Shown: positions 19,180-28,160, counted from the first letter of the stretch. The stretch is 64,000 nucleotides of DNA from Acinetobacter nosocomialis NIPH 2119 (GCF_000368085.1 NZ_KB849239.1:323556-387555); one strand, 5' to 3'. Translations and numbers: made by a program. The notes: a model not told the origin generated them from the letters alone.

Positions 19180-20592
19180 ATGCCACGTAAAAAAGAGGTC
19201 GTTAGTGGGAATTTCGTTAAGTACGATACGGTAGTTCTCGGTTCTGGACCTGCAGGTGAAGGCGCGGCAATGAAGCTTGCAAAAGCGGGTAAGCGTGTTG
19301 CAATTGTAGATGTGCGTGATCAACTTGGTGGTAACTGTGCTCACGTAGGGACTATTCCAAGTAAAGCATTGCGTCAAACAGTATCTAGTATTATCCGCTA
19401 TCAACGTGATCCAATGTTTCAAAAAGTAGGTGAATGGAAACAGTTCACCATGAAGCAGGTTTTGCGTAATGCACACAAAGTAATTCAACAACAAGTTGAT
19501 ACCCATACACGCTTTTATGACCGCAACAAAATCGGTGTATTCCATGGCCGTGCATATATTCAAGATAAAAATACAGTTTTAGTTTTTAGCCATGAAGGCA
19601 TTAAAGAAACAATTATCTGTAAGCAAATCGTGATTGCGACAGGTAGTCGTCCTTATCATCCACAAGGTCTCGACTTTGACCATCCTCGTGTATTTGATTC
19701 AGATAAAATTCTTGATCTTGATTATTCAATTCAAAAAATCATTATTTACGGCGCAGGCGTTATTGGCTGTGAATATGCTTCAATCTTTATTGGTTTAGAC
19801 CATAAAGTTGATTTAATTAATACTCAGCAAAAACTATTAAGTTATTTAGATGATGAAATTGCTGATGCTCTGTCTTATCACTTACGTGAGCAAGGGGTGT
19901 TAATTCGCCACAACGAGCAAATGGATCATCTTGAAACGTTTGATGACCACGTTGTTTTACACTTACAAAGTGGTAAAAAGATTAAAGCTGATGCGATTCT
20001 TTGGTGTAATGGCCGTTCAGGAAATACAGAAGGTTTGGGCCTTGAAAATGTCGGATTAGTACCAAATAGTCGTGGTCAACTTTCTGTAAATGATCAGTAT
20101 CAAACTGAAGTTGAAAACATCTATGCTGCTGGTGATGTGATTGGTTGGCCTTCACTTGCTTCGGCTGCTTATGACCAAGGACGCTGTGCTGGTGCGAACA
20201 TGAGTGGTGAAGATGCGAAGCCAGTGCGTGATATTCCAACAGGTATCTATACAATTCCTGAAATTTCTTCGATTGGTAAGAATGAACAGGAATTAACGGA
20301 AGAGAAAATTCCATATGAAGTGGGACAGGCATCTTTCCGACATTTAGCACGTGCACAAATTACGGGTGATACCGTGGGTGAGTTGAAGATACTTTTCCAC
20401 CGCGACACTTTAGAAGTTTTAGGTATTCACTGTTTTGGTAATAATGCTGCCGAAATTATCCACATTGGGCAGGCAGTTATGCACAGCCCAAATAATACCT
20501 TGAAATATTTTGTTGAAACGACTTTTAACTATCCAACAATGGCTGAAGCATATCGTGTAGCTGCACTTAATGGTATGAATCGTTTATTTTGA
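19180..20592 (+). CDS. sthA: Soluble pyridine nucleotide transhydrogenase (SthA/UdhA)
   Basis: A 470-residue FAD flavoprotein that moves reducing equivalents between NADPH and NAD. The N-terminal FAD motif is [16 protein letters not shown]. The former disulfide position reads [14 protein letters not shown], with Thr replacing the second Cys of the dihydrolipoamide dehydrogenase family, a hallmark of SthA. The NAD motif is [15 protein letters not shown], and the C-terminal dimer domain runs from about residue 345. AGGAAGGAG lies 8 nt before MPRKKEV, which rules out the longer frame. A strong terminator follows. Confidence 0.95.
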   Translation: MPRKKEVVSGNFVKYDTVVLGSGPAGEGAAMKLAKAGKRVAIVDVRDQLGGNCAHVGTIPSKALRQTVSSIIRYQRDPMFQKVGEWKQFTMKQVLRNAHKVIQQQVDTHTRFYDRNKIGVFHGRAYIQDKNTVLVFSHEGIKETIICKQIVIATGSRPYHPQGLDFDHPRVFDSDKILDLDYSIQKIIIYGAGVIGCEYASIFIGLDHKVDLINTQQKLLSYLDDEIADALSYHLREQGVLIRHNEQMDHLETFDDHVVLHLQSGKKIKADAILWCNGRSGNTEGLGLENVGLVPNSRGQLSVNDQYQTEVENIYAAGDVIGWPSLASAAYDQGRCAGANMSGEDAKPVRDIPTGIYTIPEISSIGKNEQELTEEKIPYEVGQASFRHLARAQITGDTVGELKILFHRDTLEVLGIHCFGNNAAEIIHIGQAVMHSPNNTLKYFVETTFNYPTMAEAYRVAALNGMNRLF

Positions 20593-20611
20593 TTTTAAAT
20601 AAGTTTTTCAT

Positions 20612-20643
20612 AAAAAAGCCCGCAAACTTGCGGGCTTTTTTAT
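20612..20643 (+). terminator. Terminator after sthA
   Basis: AAAAAGCCCGCAA (20613-20625) pairs with TTGCGGGCTTTTT (20628-20640). The T run continues to 20641. Confidence 0.93.
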
Positions 20644-20711
20644 TTTCATTAGACCATACGATTTTTATATTTTTATGACAATGTACAGACTGATTTTAGT
20701 GTCTCATCTAT

Positions 20712-20846
20712 CTAGTGTGCACAAAATGCTTGATTAAAATATTCAAATAAATCAGGCGTCTGCTTCCATAATACGATAGAAAGAACCAGAAGAGCGGCAA
20801 TGAAGAAAGTCATAATTGTTTTCAAAAGTAAGGCATTATGCGTCAT
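20712..20846 (-). CDS. Small single-span membrane protein (44 aa)
   Basis: A 44-codon frame starting MTHNALLLKTIMTF. A hydrophobic stretch from IMTFFIAALL to VLSIVLW is long enough to cross the membrane once, and a charged tail KQTPDLFEYFNQ follows. Its ATG lies inside the last codons of the MFS transporter (11-bp overlap, different frame), so translation is probably coupled to it. The gene is below usual length cut-offs. I recognise no family. It could be an accessory subunit of the transporter; this is inferred only from the overlap and the membrane span. Confidence 0.65.
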   Translation of the reverse strand: MTHNALLLKTIMTFFIAALLVLSIVLWKQTPDLFEYFNQAFCAH

Positions 20847-22050
20847 GAATAACAGCCTCCTCATTTACAAAGAAATGTACGATTACCCCTAATATACTCA
20901 ATGCAATAGAGCAGAGCCAAATCGCATTGTAATTACCTGTTAAGTCATGGTTAACACCACCAAGCCAACCGCCAAAGAAAGAACCAACTTGATGGGTGAA
21001 AAACACGATTCCGCTCAGCATTGAAAGATATTTAACACCAAACATATTTGCCACAATGCCGTTTGTAAGCGGAACTGTAGAGAGCCATAGAAGTCCCATG
21101 ATGATGCCAAAAGCATATACCGTATAAGTGCTTAAAGGTAATAATAAAAAGGCAATGATTGCGATGCCACGGCTTCCGTAAAGTGCCATTAATAATTTAG
21201 GTTTCGAGAAACGGTCTCCCAACCAACCTGCACCGTAAGTTCCCACAATATTAAATAACCCGATCAAAGCTAGAAATACTGTACCTGTGGCTGCATCAAA
21301 GCCGTGATCGATTAAATAGCCTGGTAGGTGGACACCTAAGAAAACAACCTGGAATCCGCACACTAAAAAACCTAAAGCTAACCACCAGAACGGCTTATGT
21401 TTTCTAGCAATATTTAGTACTTGTTTAAAGGTGAGCTGAGGTTGAGCGATTGCTTTTGGGGCTTGGTTGCTTGGCCCTTTTAACATCCATGCTAGAGGAA
21501 TGATAAGAGCGATTAACAGCGCACTTACCATTAAAGCTGACGACCATCCCACTGTTTTAAGTAAGAGAAGAGTGGAAGGCAGCATAATAAATTGGCCAAA
21601 AGAACCAGCTGCACTGGCAATGCCCATTGCCATACTTCTTTTTTCTGGTGGAGCAGCTCGGCCTACTGCGCTAAGTAATACTGTGAATGAAGTGGCTGAT
21701 AAAGCTAAACCAATAATAAGACCTAGGCTCAAATTCAAAATGAGTACACTTGAGCTAAAAGCCATTAAGAGTAAACCAAGGGCATAAAGTAATCCGCCGA
21801 CAGCAACCACAACTTTACTGCCATATTTGTCTGCGATTGCACCGGTAAAAGGCTGCACAGCTCCCCAAATTAGGTTTTGCATAGCAATTGCGAGACTAAA
21901 AACATGCTGACCCCAACCAAAATCATGGCTCATTGGGACCAGATAAAGTCCGAAACCATGACGTACACCTAATGAAAGAGCCAAAATAATGGCACTACCA
22001 ATGAGCATATAAATGAGTGATTGAGAAAACTGGTTGCTTGTTTTAGTCAT
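20836..22050 (-). CDS. Major facilitator superfamily transporter
   Basis: A 404-residue protein with 12 predicted membrane spans in two six-helix halves. The loop 2-3 motif ADKYGSKVVVAVGG is the MFS A motif, and a related GDRFSKPKLLMALYG lies at the start of the second half. It resembles the oxalate/formate-type monocarboxylate branch, as judged from RHGFGLYLVPMSHDFGW, but the substrate is unknown. An inverted repeat lies 44 bp upstream and a coupled 44-residue membrane protein overlaps the 3' end. The neighbouring nitrate transporter gene is separated by a terminator. Confidence 0.88.
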   Translation of the reverse strand: MTKTSNQFSQSLIYMLIGSAIILALSLGVRHGFGLYLVPMSHDFGWGQHVFSLAIAMQNLIWGAVQPFTGAIADKYGSKVVVAVGGLLYALGLLLMAFSSSVLILNLSLGLIIGLALSATSFTVLLSAVGRAAPPEKRSMAMGIASAAGSFGQFIMLPSTLLLLKTVGWSSALMVSALLIALIIPLAWMLKGPSNQAPKAIAQPQLTFKQVLNIARKHKPFWWLALGFLVCGFQVVFLGVHLPGYLIDHGFDAATGTVFLALIGLFNIVGTYGAGWLGDRFSKPKLLMALYGSRGIAIIAFLLLPLSTYTVYAFGIIMGLLWLSTVPLTNGIVANMFGVKYLSMLSGIVFFTHQVGSFFGGWLGGVNHDLTGNYNAIWLCSIALSILGVIVHFFVNEEAVIHDA

Positions 22051-22093
22051 TGTGAGTGTAAAGTTATAAGAATGTGATGAATCATTGTAAAAA

Positions 22094-22117
22094 ATATATC
22101 GAATAATATCGATATAT
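22094..22117. promoter_or_regulatory. Inverted repeat upstream of the MFS gene
   Basis: ATATATCG (22094-22101) and CGATATAT (22110-22117) are perfect complements with 8 bases between them. The site lies 44 bp before the start codon and is a possible operator for an unlinked repressor. Confidence 0.35.
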
Positions 22118-22169
22118 CTATAAAAATATTTAAGAAGAATTAAAAAGCTTGAAAGAGGTATGTGACGCT

Positions 22170-22212
22170 ATAAAAAGTAAATAAGCAGAAATCATTTTAA
22201 TTTCTGCTTATT
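22170..22212 (-). terminator. Terminator after the nitrate transporter gene
   Basis: A perfect 13-bp stem, AATAAGCAGAAAT (22180-22192) with ATTTCTGCTTATT (22200-22212), overlaps no gene. On the minus strand it is followed by TTTACTTTTT. Confidence 0.82.
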
Positions 22213-22219
22213 ATGAAAA

Positions 22220-23566
22220 TTAAGCTGCGGAATTACGTTCAAGTAGAGCTTGTTCAAAAAGTACTTTTTCCTTTTCTTTATGCTCGGTTGTGAAGCGAAT
22301 CAAAATTACGCTACAACCTGCAACCATAACCAGTCCACCTAAAATAAAGAGACAAGTTTGAACATCAAGTACACCTTTTAACAAGAAACCAGCTGCTACT
22401 GCTCCAGCATTCCCACCTGCACCAATAATTCCAGCAACACCGCCTAATGCATTGCGATCAATAAATGGTACCAATGCATACGTTGCGCCGCAGGCCATGT
22501 GAGTAAATAGTGCAAAGATAGTCATTGAAAGAATAGCGAGAGTGACGCCGTTCATTTGAGAGAAAAGAATCAAAAATAAACCTTCGCCTAAAATCATGAG
22601 TACAAGTACTTTAGTGCGTCCGTCTAGTCCTTTTTTAAGTGCGACTTTATCTGAAATAATGCCTCCCAATGCCCGTGCGAATAATGCGAGAAGGCCAAAT
22701 ATTCCGGCCGTTAAGCCCGCAGTTTTTAAATCCATTTTGAACTGATCAACATAGTACATCGCTGCCACGTTATGGATAAAAATTTCGATACCGAAGCATG
22801 CGCCATAAGCAAGAAATAAAATCCAGACGCGGTAGTTACGAGCAGCTTGCATTAAAATTGCCATACCGCCTTTTTTGCCACTGCCAACTTCAATACCTTG
22901 TGCGCGAACTTCTTTAAAATTTCCTTGAGGGCAATCTTGAGTTAGTTTCCAGTAAAGCACTCCCACAATCACCATCATTACACCAGGTACGATGAGAGCA
23001 ATGCGCCAACCCATAGTTTGTTCGACACCAAACATGACAATTGCACCGAGTAATAAAGGCATTAACGCTTGAGTTGCACCGCCACCAGCATTGCCCCAAC
23101 CAGCTGCTGCTGCATTTGCTGTGCCTACAACGTTAGGCGCAAACATAATACTTGTATGATATTGCGTAATGACAAAGCTTGCGCCAATTGCACCAATCAG
23201 CAAGCGGAAGAATAGAAAAGATTCATAACTGTTAGCAGCAGCGACACCAAATACCGGAATACTGCCGAGTAAGAGTAGGGCTGTATAGGTAATTCGTGGA
23301 CCATATTTATCGCAAAGTGGTCCTACAGCAAGTCGTACTAAAATCGTAATCGCAACGGCGGCAATATTAATATTGGCAATTTGATCTTTTGTTAAGCCAA
23401 ATTCGCCTTTAATAACAGGCATTAGAGGAGCACATGCAAACCATGCGAAAAAACACACAAAAAATGCGAGCCAAGACATATGGAACGCACGCATGGCTGG
23501 AGTTGAGAAACTAAATAATTTAATCTCAGTTGCTTTTTTTGCATCTAGATTGATATTTGAAGACAT
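22220..23566 (-). CDS. Nitrate/nitrite transporter (NarK/NasA family MFS)
   Basis: A 448-residue NNP-family transporter of the inner membrane with 12 predicted spans. Both nitrate signatures are visible: AAGWGNAGGGATQALMPLL in helix 5 and GIIGAGGNAGAVAAGFL in helix 11. The substrate-binding arginines are probably those in ILVRLAVGPLCDKYGPR and FARALGGIISDK. The start at MSSNINLDAKK is set by AGGGGGA upstream and by the family N terminus. The leader carries a sigma-54 promoter and a hexaloop hairpin, which suggests nitrogen-controlled uptake for assimilation rather than respiration. Confidence 0.92.
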   Translation of the reverse strand: MSSNINLDAKKATEIKLFSFSTPAMRAFHMSWLAFFVCFFAWFACAPLMPVIKGEFGLTKDQIANINIAAVAITILVRLAVGPLCDKYGPRITYTALLLLGSIPVFGVAAANSYESFLFFRLLIGAIGASFVITQYHTSIMFAPNVVGTANAAAAGWGNAGGGATQALMPLLLGAIVMFGVEQTMGWRIALIVPGVMMVIVGVLYWKLTQDCPQGNFKEVRAQGIEVGSGKKGGMAILMQAARNYRVWILFLAYGACFGIEIFIHNVAAMYYVDQFKMDLKTAGLTAGIFGLLALFARALGGIISDKVALKKGLDGRTKVLVLMILGEGLFLILFSQMNGVTLAILSMTIFALFTHMACGATYALVPFIDRNALGGVAGIIGAGGNAGAVAAGFLLKGVLDVQTCLFILGGLVMVAGCSVILIRFTTEHKEKEKVLFEQALLERNSAA

Positions 23567-23640
23567 ACGCCGTCCCCCTGAACTGAACGAAATTTTAATT
23601 TGCATGACAAAATGAAATGTCTATTTGCATACCGATCAGA

Positions 23641-23690
23641 GCGGACGTCATTGGCCGTCTTGGTTTATCCATTGAATCGCCATTGATTCA
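23641..23690 (-). promoter_or_regulatory. Structured leader of the nitrate transporter gene, possible ANTAR target
   Basis: On the minus strand TGAATC and GATTCA (23690-23685 and 23678-23673) close a hexaloop AATGGC with A at position 1 and G at position 4. A second, imperfect stem CGGCC/GTCCG encloses the hexaloop AATGAC, again A1 and G4. Paired hexaloops of this kind are recognised by ANTAR antiterminators such as NasR and NasT. I see no strong terminator after them, so the assignment is tentative. Confidence 0.45.
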
Positions 23691-23704
23691 TCATGTTGTA
23701 ATAA

Positions 23705-23720
23705 AGCAAAGGACGTGCCA
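23705..23720 (-). promoter_or_regulatory. Sigma-54 promoter of the nitrate transporter gene
   Basis: TGGCACGTCCTTTGCT on the minus strand matches the -24/-12 consensus TGGCACG-N4-TTGCW, with GG and GC in the correct phase. Transcription would start near 23694 and give a leader of about 130 nt. This implies activation by an NtrC-type enhancer-binding protein under nitrogen limitation. Confidence 0.85.
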
Positions 23721-23910
23721 AAAAATAATTTTTACTAAGAGGAAAACTTTAGTTTTTAATTTTATTAAATTAGTTAGAAATTAAGAAAATTAATGACTAA
23801 AACAAAATTAAGAAAATAGGAAGCAATAGGAAAATGATGAGAGATTCTTTTAATAAGAAATGCTCATTTTTTTAGCATATTGGTTTAAAAAGAAGCAGCT
23901 TTAATTTTTT

Positions 23911-23953
23911 TAATAAAAAAGCTATAAAAGCCTTTAGTAAAGCTTTTATAGCT
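23911..23953 (-). terminator. Terminator after the OmpW-type gene
   Basis: AGCTATAAAAGC (23920-23931) pairs with GCTTTTATAGCT (23942-23953). TTTTTTATTA follows on the minus strand. The remaining sequence from 23721 to 23910 is AT-rich and shows nothing I can name. Confidence 0.88.
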
Positions 23954-23970
23954 GGGGTGCTTTTAAAAAA

Positions 23971-25089
23971 TTAGAAACGATAACCTATACCAACATATGT
24001 GATCAGTGGATCGATATCAATGGTCGTTTTTGCACGAATTAACTCTTTTCCAGTATTGCGATCAATTACATTAATTTTGGCATCACTGCTCATTTTTGAG
24101 TATGAAACTGAACCTACAGCAAACCAGTTTGGTTTAAAGTCATAGGTTGCGCCTAATGTAACAATTGGCGCAAAAGCATCAGTCGCTTTAAGTTTTACAA
24201 CTGGATCTGCAGAAGATGTTTTACGATCTAGTGCTGCACCTGCCTTATTATCATGAATATTCTGTATCATGTGACCCGCTTGAATTAAATCGGCTTCAAT
24301 ACCAGAATTCATTTTTAAATCATTAAAGTAGGCATACATCACACCAGCTCCAATATAAGGACGGAACTTATTTACTCCTGTTTTGCCAAACTGATATTGC
24401 AATTCCACAGCTGGTAACCATGCACGTGCAGTCGCAGCCTTACCCCCTTGAGAAAGATCAGTAATATGAATGTCTTGTTTTAAAGGAATATCCCCACCCG
24501 CTTTGGCAATACCATCTCCTAAGATTCCTCCAATCACAGATCCATCTTTTAGTGGAGTAGCTTTACCAGAAAGAGGAGCATAAATATTACCTTTTCCATT
24601 AATATCTACTTTAGGTGGAATACCGCCTTTAATTTCTAAAGATAAATTGTCCGTAAAGTTGTAGTTAAACATAAGTCCGGCAGTATCAACATCAGCAGCT
24701 TCTAAGCCAGAACCTTGTTGTTCCCATTGAGACAGACCATTAATTTCTGCTGTACCTGCAAGTGATGAGGGAAGGGTGTCAGTAAACTTATCCAGAAGGC
24801 TAATAGTGCTATACCAGAATTTTCCTGAAGGTTTACTTTGGTCGATTGCGTCTAAAACGGCTTTTGTAGATACATCTCCAACTTTAGAAGTAGTTCCTTC
24901 TGCAACACTAGTATTAATATTAACTGGATTTGCGCTTCCTTGTGGCATGGCATGTAACCAGCCAGCAGAAACCGAAAAACGCTTGAAACCATCACCATCT
25001 TTAAAACTAAAATATGGTGAAGCAGCGAAAGTGACTGTAGGCAGAGCAAAAAAGGCAGCTGTCATACAAAATAATGACTTTTTCATCAT
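23971..25089 (-). CDS. OmpW-family outer membrane protein
   Basis: A 372-residue predicted beta-barrel with a signal peptide (KKSLFCMTAAFFALP, cleavage near TFAAS). The mature start SPYFSFKDGDGFKRFSVSAGW, RPYIGAGVMYAYF in the middle and the C-terminal VGIGYRF are OmpW/AlkL-type signatures, and the final Phe is the barrel-assembly signal. It is longer than ordinary OmpW (about 210 residues) because of loop insertions around residues 75-130 and 170-215. The start follows GGAG by 6 nt. A perfect 12-bp palindrome sits just upstream. It probably passes hydrophobic molecules; the substrate is unknown. Confidence 0.85.
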   Translation of the reverse strand: MMKKSLFCMTAAFFALPTVTFAASPYFSFKDGDGFKRFSVSAGWLHAMPQGSANPVNINTSVAEGTTSKVGDVSTKAVLDAIDQSKPSGKFWYSTISLLDKFTDTLPSSLAGTAEINGLSQWEQQGSGLEAADVDTAGLMFNYNFTDNLSLEIKGGIPPKVDINGKGNIYAPLSGKATPLKDGSVIGGILGDGIAKAGGDIPLKQDIHITDLSQGGKAATARAWLPAVELQYQFGKTGVNKFRPYIGAGVMYAYFNDLKMNSGIEADLIQAGHMIQNIHDNKAGAALDRKTSSADPVVKLKATDAFAPIVTLGATYDFKPNWFAVGSVSYSKMSSDAKINVIDRNTGKELIRAKTTIDIDPLITYVGIGYRF

Positions 25090-25099
25090 AAAGGACTCC

Positions 25100-25111
25100 A
25101 TGTCCGGACAT
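25100..25111. promoter_or_regulatory. Palindrome in the 5' UTR of the OmpW-type gene
   Basis: ATGTCCGGACAT is a perfect 12-bp palindrome that begins 11 bp before the start codon. The neighbouring GGAGTCC repeats part of it. It may be a repressor site or an RNA hairpin next to the ribosome-binding site. Confidence 0.4.
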
Positions 25112-25243
25112 TTGTTTACTGATTTTTATTGAGCCCACCATAGCGCGTTTTATTAAAATGATTGTGTAATAAAAATTAATAATTGTAATGTTTTTGAAAT
25201 ATTTGTTTATATTTAGAAAGATTTATTAATAAAAAGTACAAAA

Positions 25244-25277
25244 TAAAAAATAAAAGGCTACATAAAGTAGCCTTTTA
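25244..25277 (-). terminator. Terminator after map
   Basis: TAAAAGGCTAC (25251-25261) pairs with GTAGCCTTTTA (25267-25277). The T-rich sequence TTTTTTATTTT follows on the minus strand. Confidence 0.88.
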
Positions 25278-25295
25278 TTAAATCTGATTAAATTA

Positions 25296-26120
25296 TTAAT
25301 TGAAGCGTGAGAGGTCTTCTTCAGGACGAGCTGTTAACACTTCAATACCTGTTTGAGTCACTAAAATAGTATGTTCATACTGAGCAGAAAGTTTATGGTC
25401 TTTAGTTACAACAGTCCATTTATCACCAAGCAATTTAGTCTGCCAAACACCCGCATTGACCATAGGTTCAATGGTAAAAGTCATACCTGCTTCTAAACGC
25501 ATACCTGTACCAGGTTGTCCATAGTGCAATACTTGAGGTTCGTCATGGAAGACAGTACCGATACCGTGGCCGCAATATTCACGTACTACGCTAAAACGTT
25601 CTGACTCGACATATTTTTGGATGGCATGGCCAATATCACCTAAATATGAACCGTCTCTAACCGTTGCCATTCCACGATACATTGCTTCTTGAGCAACTTT
25701 ACATAAACGGTTTGCCAAAATAGAAGTCTCACCACCCACGATATACATCATGTTAGTGTCGCCGTGATAACCGTCTTTGATCACGGTTACATCAATATTA
25801 AGAATATCGCCGTTTTTCAAGATTTTATTTTCAGAAGGAATACCATGACATACAACATGGTTAACCGAAGTACAGATAGAGTGTTGAAAAGCAGGGCGTC
25901 CTGGAGCACCGCCGTAACCTACGCAGGCTGGAATAGCGTGTTGTACATTTTCAATATGATTACGGCAAATCGTATCAAGTTCGAGGGTGCTTACACCGGC
26001 CTTAATATACGGCTTGATCATCTCTAGAACTTCAGCCGCCAGTCGTCCTGCAATGCGCATTTTTTCAATTTCATCTGGTGTTTTGATTAATCGACGTGGA
26101 GCTGTATAAGTACTGTTCAT
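25296..26120 (-). CDS. map: Methionine aminopeptidase type I
   Basis: A 274-residue metalloprotease that removes the N-terminal Met from new proteins. The five metal ligands lie in NIDVTVIKDGYHGDTNMMY (two Asp), REYCGHGIGTVFHDEP (His), FTIEPMVN (Glu) and SAQYEHTILVT (Glu). The substrate-positioning His is in SVNHVVCHGIPS. The length is that of the type Ia form, with no zinc-finger extension. It lies back to back with rpsB, a conserved arrangement in gamma-proteobacteria. Confidence 0.96.
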   Translation of the reverse strand: MNSTYTAPRRLIKTPDEIEKMRIAGRLAAEVLEMIKPYIKAGVSTLELDTICRNHIENVQHAIPACVGYGGAPGRPAFQHSICTSVNHVVCHGIPSENKILKNGDILNIDVTVIKDGYHGDTNMMYIVGGETSILANRLCKVAQEAMYRGMATVRDGSYLGDIGHAIQKYVESERFSVVREYCGHGIGTVFHDEPQVLHYGQPGTGMRLEAGMTFTIEPMVNAGVWQTKLLGDKWTVVTKDHKLSAQYEHTILVTQTGIEVLTARPEEDLSRFN

Positions 26121-26221
26121 GATCTCTAAAAACTTTTGGTAATTTACAAGCGTCTATGGTATAAATAGCCGCCCATTTTATCAAATGCTTTTCGTGAATA
26201 TCTTTTACGAAGAATTTTGAT

Positions 26222-26330
26222 AGGTGGAGTAAAAAATCCGCACATATATCGTCACATTACTCTGGGTGCCCGTAAAAAGGTGGAGAATGCGGATATATGG
26301 AGGCCTAACCCAACTTTTAAGGTAAAGAAA
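26222..26330 (+). promoter_or_regulatory. rpsB leader, probable S2 autoregulatory element
   Basis: The 5' UTR can form TCCGCA (26237-26242) with TGCGGA (26288-26293). A further long-range match is TGGGT (26263-26267) with ACCCA (26308-26312), which would give a pseudoknot. Autogenous control of rpsB-tsf by S2 through its leader is known in E. coli. Correspondence to that element is inferred from position and pairing. Confidence 0.55.
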
Positions 26331-27083
26331 ATGGCAGATTACAACGTAAGCATGCGCGACCTTCTTCAAGCAGGTGCGCACTTTGGTCACCAAACTCGTT
26401 TCTGGAACCCAAAAATGCGTCAATACATTTTTGGCGCGCGCAACAAAATTCACATCATCAACCTTGAGCACACTGTTCCTGCGTTAAATGATGCTTTGAA
26501 CTTCGCTAACCAATTAGCAAGCAAAAAGAACAAAGTTTTGTTCGTTGGTACAAAACGTGCTGCTTCTAACATCATCCGTGAACAAGCTCAACGCGCTGGT
26601 CAACCATATGTAGACCACCGTTGGTTAGGTGGTATGTTGACGAACTGGAAAACACTTCGCCAATCTATCAACCGTTTAAAAGATCTTCAAACTCAATCTC
26701 AAGACGGTACTTTTGCTAAGCTTACTAAACGTGAAGCTTTAGAACGTACTCGTGAGATGGAAAAACTTGAGCGCTCTTTAGGCGGCGTTAAAAACATGGG
26801 TGGTTTACCTGACGCATTATTTGTAATCGACGTTGATCACGAAGCGATTGCAATTAAAGAAGCTAAGAACTTAGGTATTCCTGTTATCGGTATCGTTGAT
26901 ACAAACTCTAACCCAGATAACGTTGATTACGTTATTCCTGGTAACGACGATGCGATCCGTGCAGTAACTTTATATGCTTCAGCTATGGCTGATGCAATTC
27001 TTGCTGGTAAAGAATACGCTCAATCTCAAGCGAACGCTCAAGCAAAAGGCGATGACGCTGCGAAAGACGCTTCTGAGGCTTAA
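26331..27083 (+). CDS. rpsB: 30S ribosomal protein S2
   Basis: A 250-residue S2 of the small subunit. The N terminus [29 protein letters not shown] is written here in part: [15 protein letters not shown] and [14 protein letters not shown] are typical, as are [14 protein letters not shown] and the [14 protein letters not shown] region. AAGG precedes MADYNV; the longer frame would run through the structured leader. The tail after about residue 225 is Ala-, Gln- and Lys-rich. It is cotranscribed with tsf, with a hairpin between them. Confidence 0.98.
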
Positions 27084-27150
27084 TGCGTTTTGACGCAGGC
27101 TTGTCATTTTTGCGACATGTAATGGTGGCAAATTAAGCGTCGAGAGTGCA

Positions 27151-27182
27151 AACGGCCCAGAGTTTCTTTGGGCCGTTTTTGT
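27151..27182 (+). terminator. Attenuating hairpin between rpsB and tsf
   Basis: AACGGCCCA (27151-27159) pairs with TGGGCCGTT (27169-27177), followed by TTTTGTT. It looks like a partial terminator that would lower tsf relative to rpsB. Confidence 0.75.
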
Positions 27183-27220
27183 TGAACAGATTTATTTTCT
27201 ACCGATTTTAGGAGATCAAC

Positions 27221-28096
27221 ATGACTGCAATTACTGCAAGCATGGTAAAAGAATTACGTGACCGTACTGGTCTTGCAATGATGGAATGCAAAAAAGCATT
27301 AACAGAAGCGAACGGTGACATCGAACTTGCTATTGATAACCTTCGTAAATCTGGTCAAGCTAAAGCTGCTAAAAAAGCTGGCAACATTGCTGCTGACGGT
27401 GCAATCACTATCGTTCAAGACGGTAATAAAGCGATCTTAGTTGAAGTAAACTGTCAAACTGACTTCGTTGCTAAAGACGAAAACTTCTCTAACTTTGCAC
27501 ACGCAGTTGCTGCTGCTGCTTTAGCTGCTGGCGAAACTGATGCTGCTAAAATCGCTGAATTAAAATTGGCTGATGGCCAATCAGTTGAAGAAGCTCGTAT
27601 TGCGCTTGTTCAAAAAATCGGTGAAAACATCCAAGTTCGTCGCGCGAAAATCGTTGAAGGCGAAAACTTGGCTATCTATAAACACGGTTTAAAAATCGGT
27701 GTTGTAGTTTCTTACACTGGTGATGCTGACACTGGTAAAGGTATCGCAATGCACGTTGCTGCATTCAACCCAGTAGCAGTAAGCGCTGAAGCTGTTCCTG
27801 CTGACCTTATCGCTAAAGAGAAAGAAATTGCTGAAGCGAAAGCGTTAGAATCTGGTAAGCCAGCGAACATCGTTGAGAAAATGGTAACTGGTTCTGTTGA
27901 GAAATACTTAAACGAAGTTGCTCTTGACCGTCAAATGTACGTTATCGACAACGAGAAAAAAGTTGCTGATGTATTAAAAGCAACTGGTACAACTGTTGCT
28001 AACTTCGTACGTTTCGAAGTTGGTGAAGGTATCGAGAAAAAAGCTGAACTTAGCTTTGCTGAAGAAGTTGCTGCTGCTCAAGCTGCTGCGAAGTAA
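27221..28096 (+). CDS. tsf: Translation elongation factor Ts
   Basis: A 291-residue nucleotide-exchange factor for EF-Tu. The UBA-like N-terminal domain contains VKELRDRTGLAMMECKKAL and a TDFVAKDENF motif follows near residue 80; both contact EF-Tu. The body has the duplicated core domain (GVVVSYTGD, then AMHVAAFNP) and a C-terminal helix. TTAGGAG precedes the start. Codon use is strongly biased, as in other highly expressed genes (rpsB, glyA) of the window. Confidence 0.97.
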   Translation: MTAITASMVKELRDRTGLAMMECKKALTEANGDIELAIDNLRKSGQAKAAKKAGNIAADGAITIVQDGNKAILVEVNCQTDFVAKDENFSNFAHAVAAAALAAGETDAAKIAELKLADGQSVEEARIALVQKIGENIQVRRAKIVEGENLAIYKHGLKIGVVVSYTGDADTGKGIAMHVAAFNPVAVSAEAVPADLIAKEKEIAEAKALESGKPANIVEKMVTGSVEKYLNEVALDRQMYVIDNEKKVADVLKATGTTVANFVRFEVGEGIEKKAELSFAEEVAAAQAAAK

Positions 28097-28107
28097 TTCG
28101 TATCTTC

Positions 28108-28135
28108 AAAAAAAGCCCCTATGGGGCTTTTTTTA
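28108..28135 (+). terminator. Terminator after tsf
   Basis: AAAGCCCC (28112-28119) pairs with GGGGCTTT (28123-28130), and the T run extends to 28135. Confidence 0.92.
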
Positions 28136-28160
28136 TCCCTGTTGAAATCGGAATATAAAG

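Noticed and set aside
24776..25132. Plus-strand frame of 118 codons opposite the OmpW-type gene
   Set aside because: It is antisense to a well-supported gene, has no domain and no plausible ribosome-binding site.
26217..26330. N-terminal extension of S2 starting at 26217
   Set aside because: The frame is open through the structured leader by chance. S2 proteins begin at [10 protein letters not shown], which has its own AAGG.
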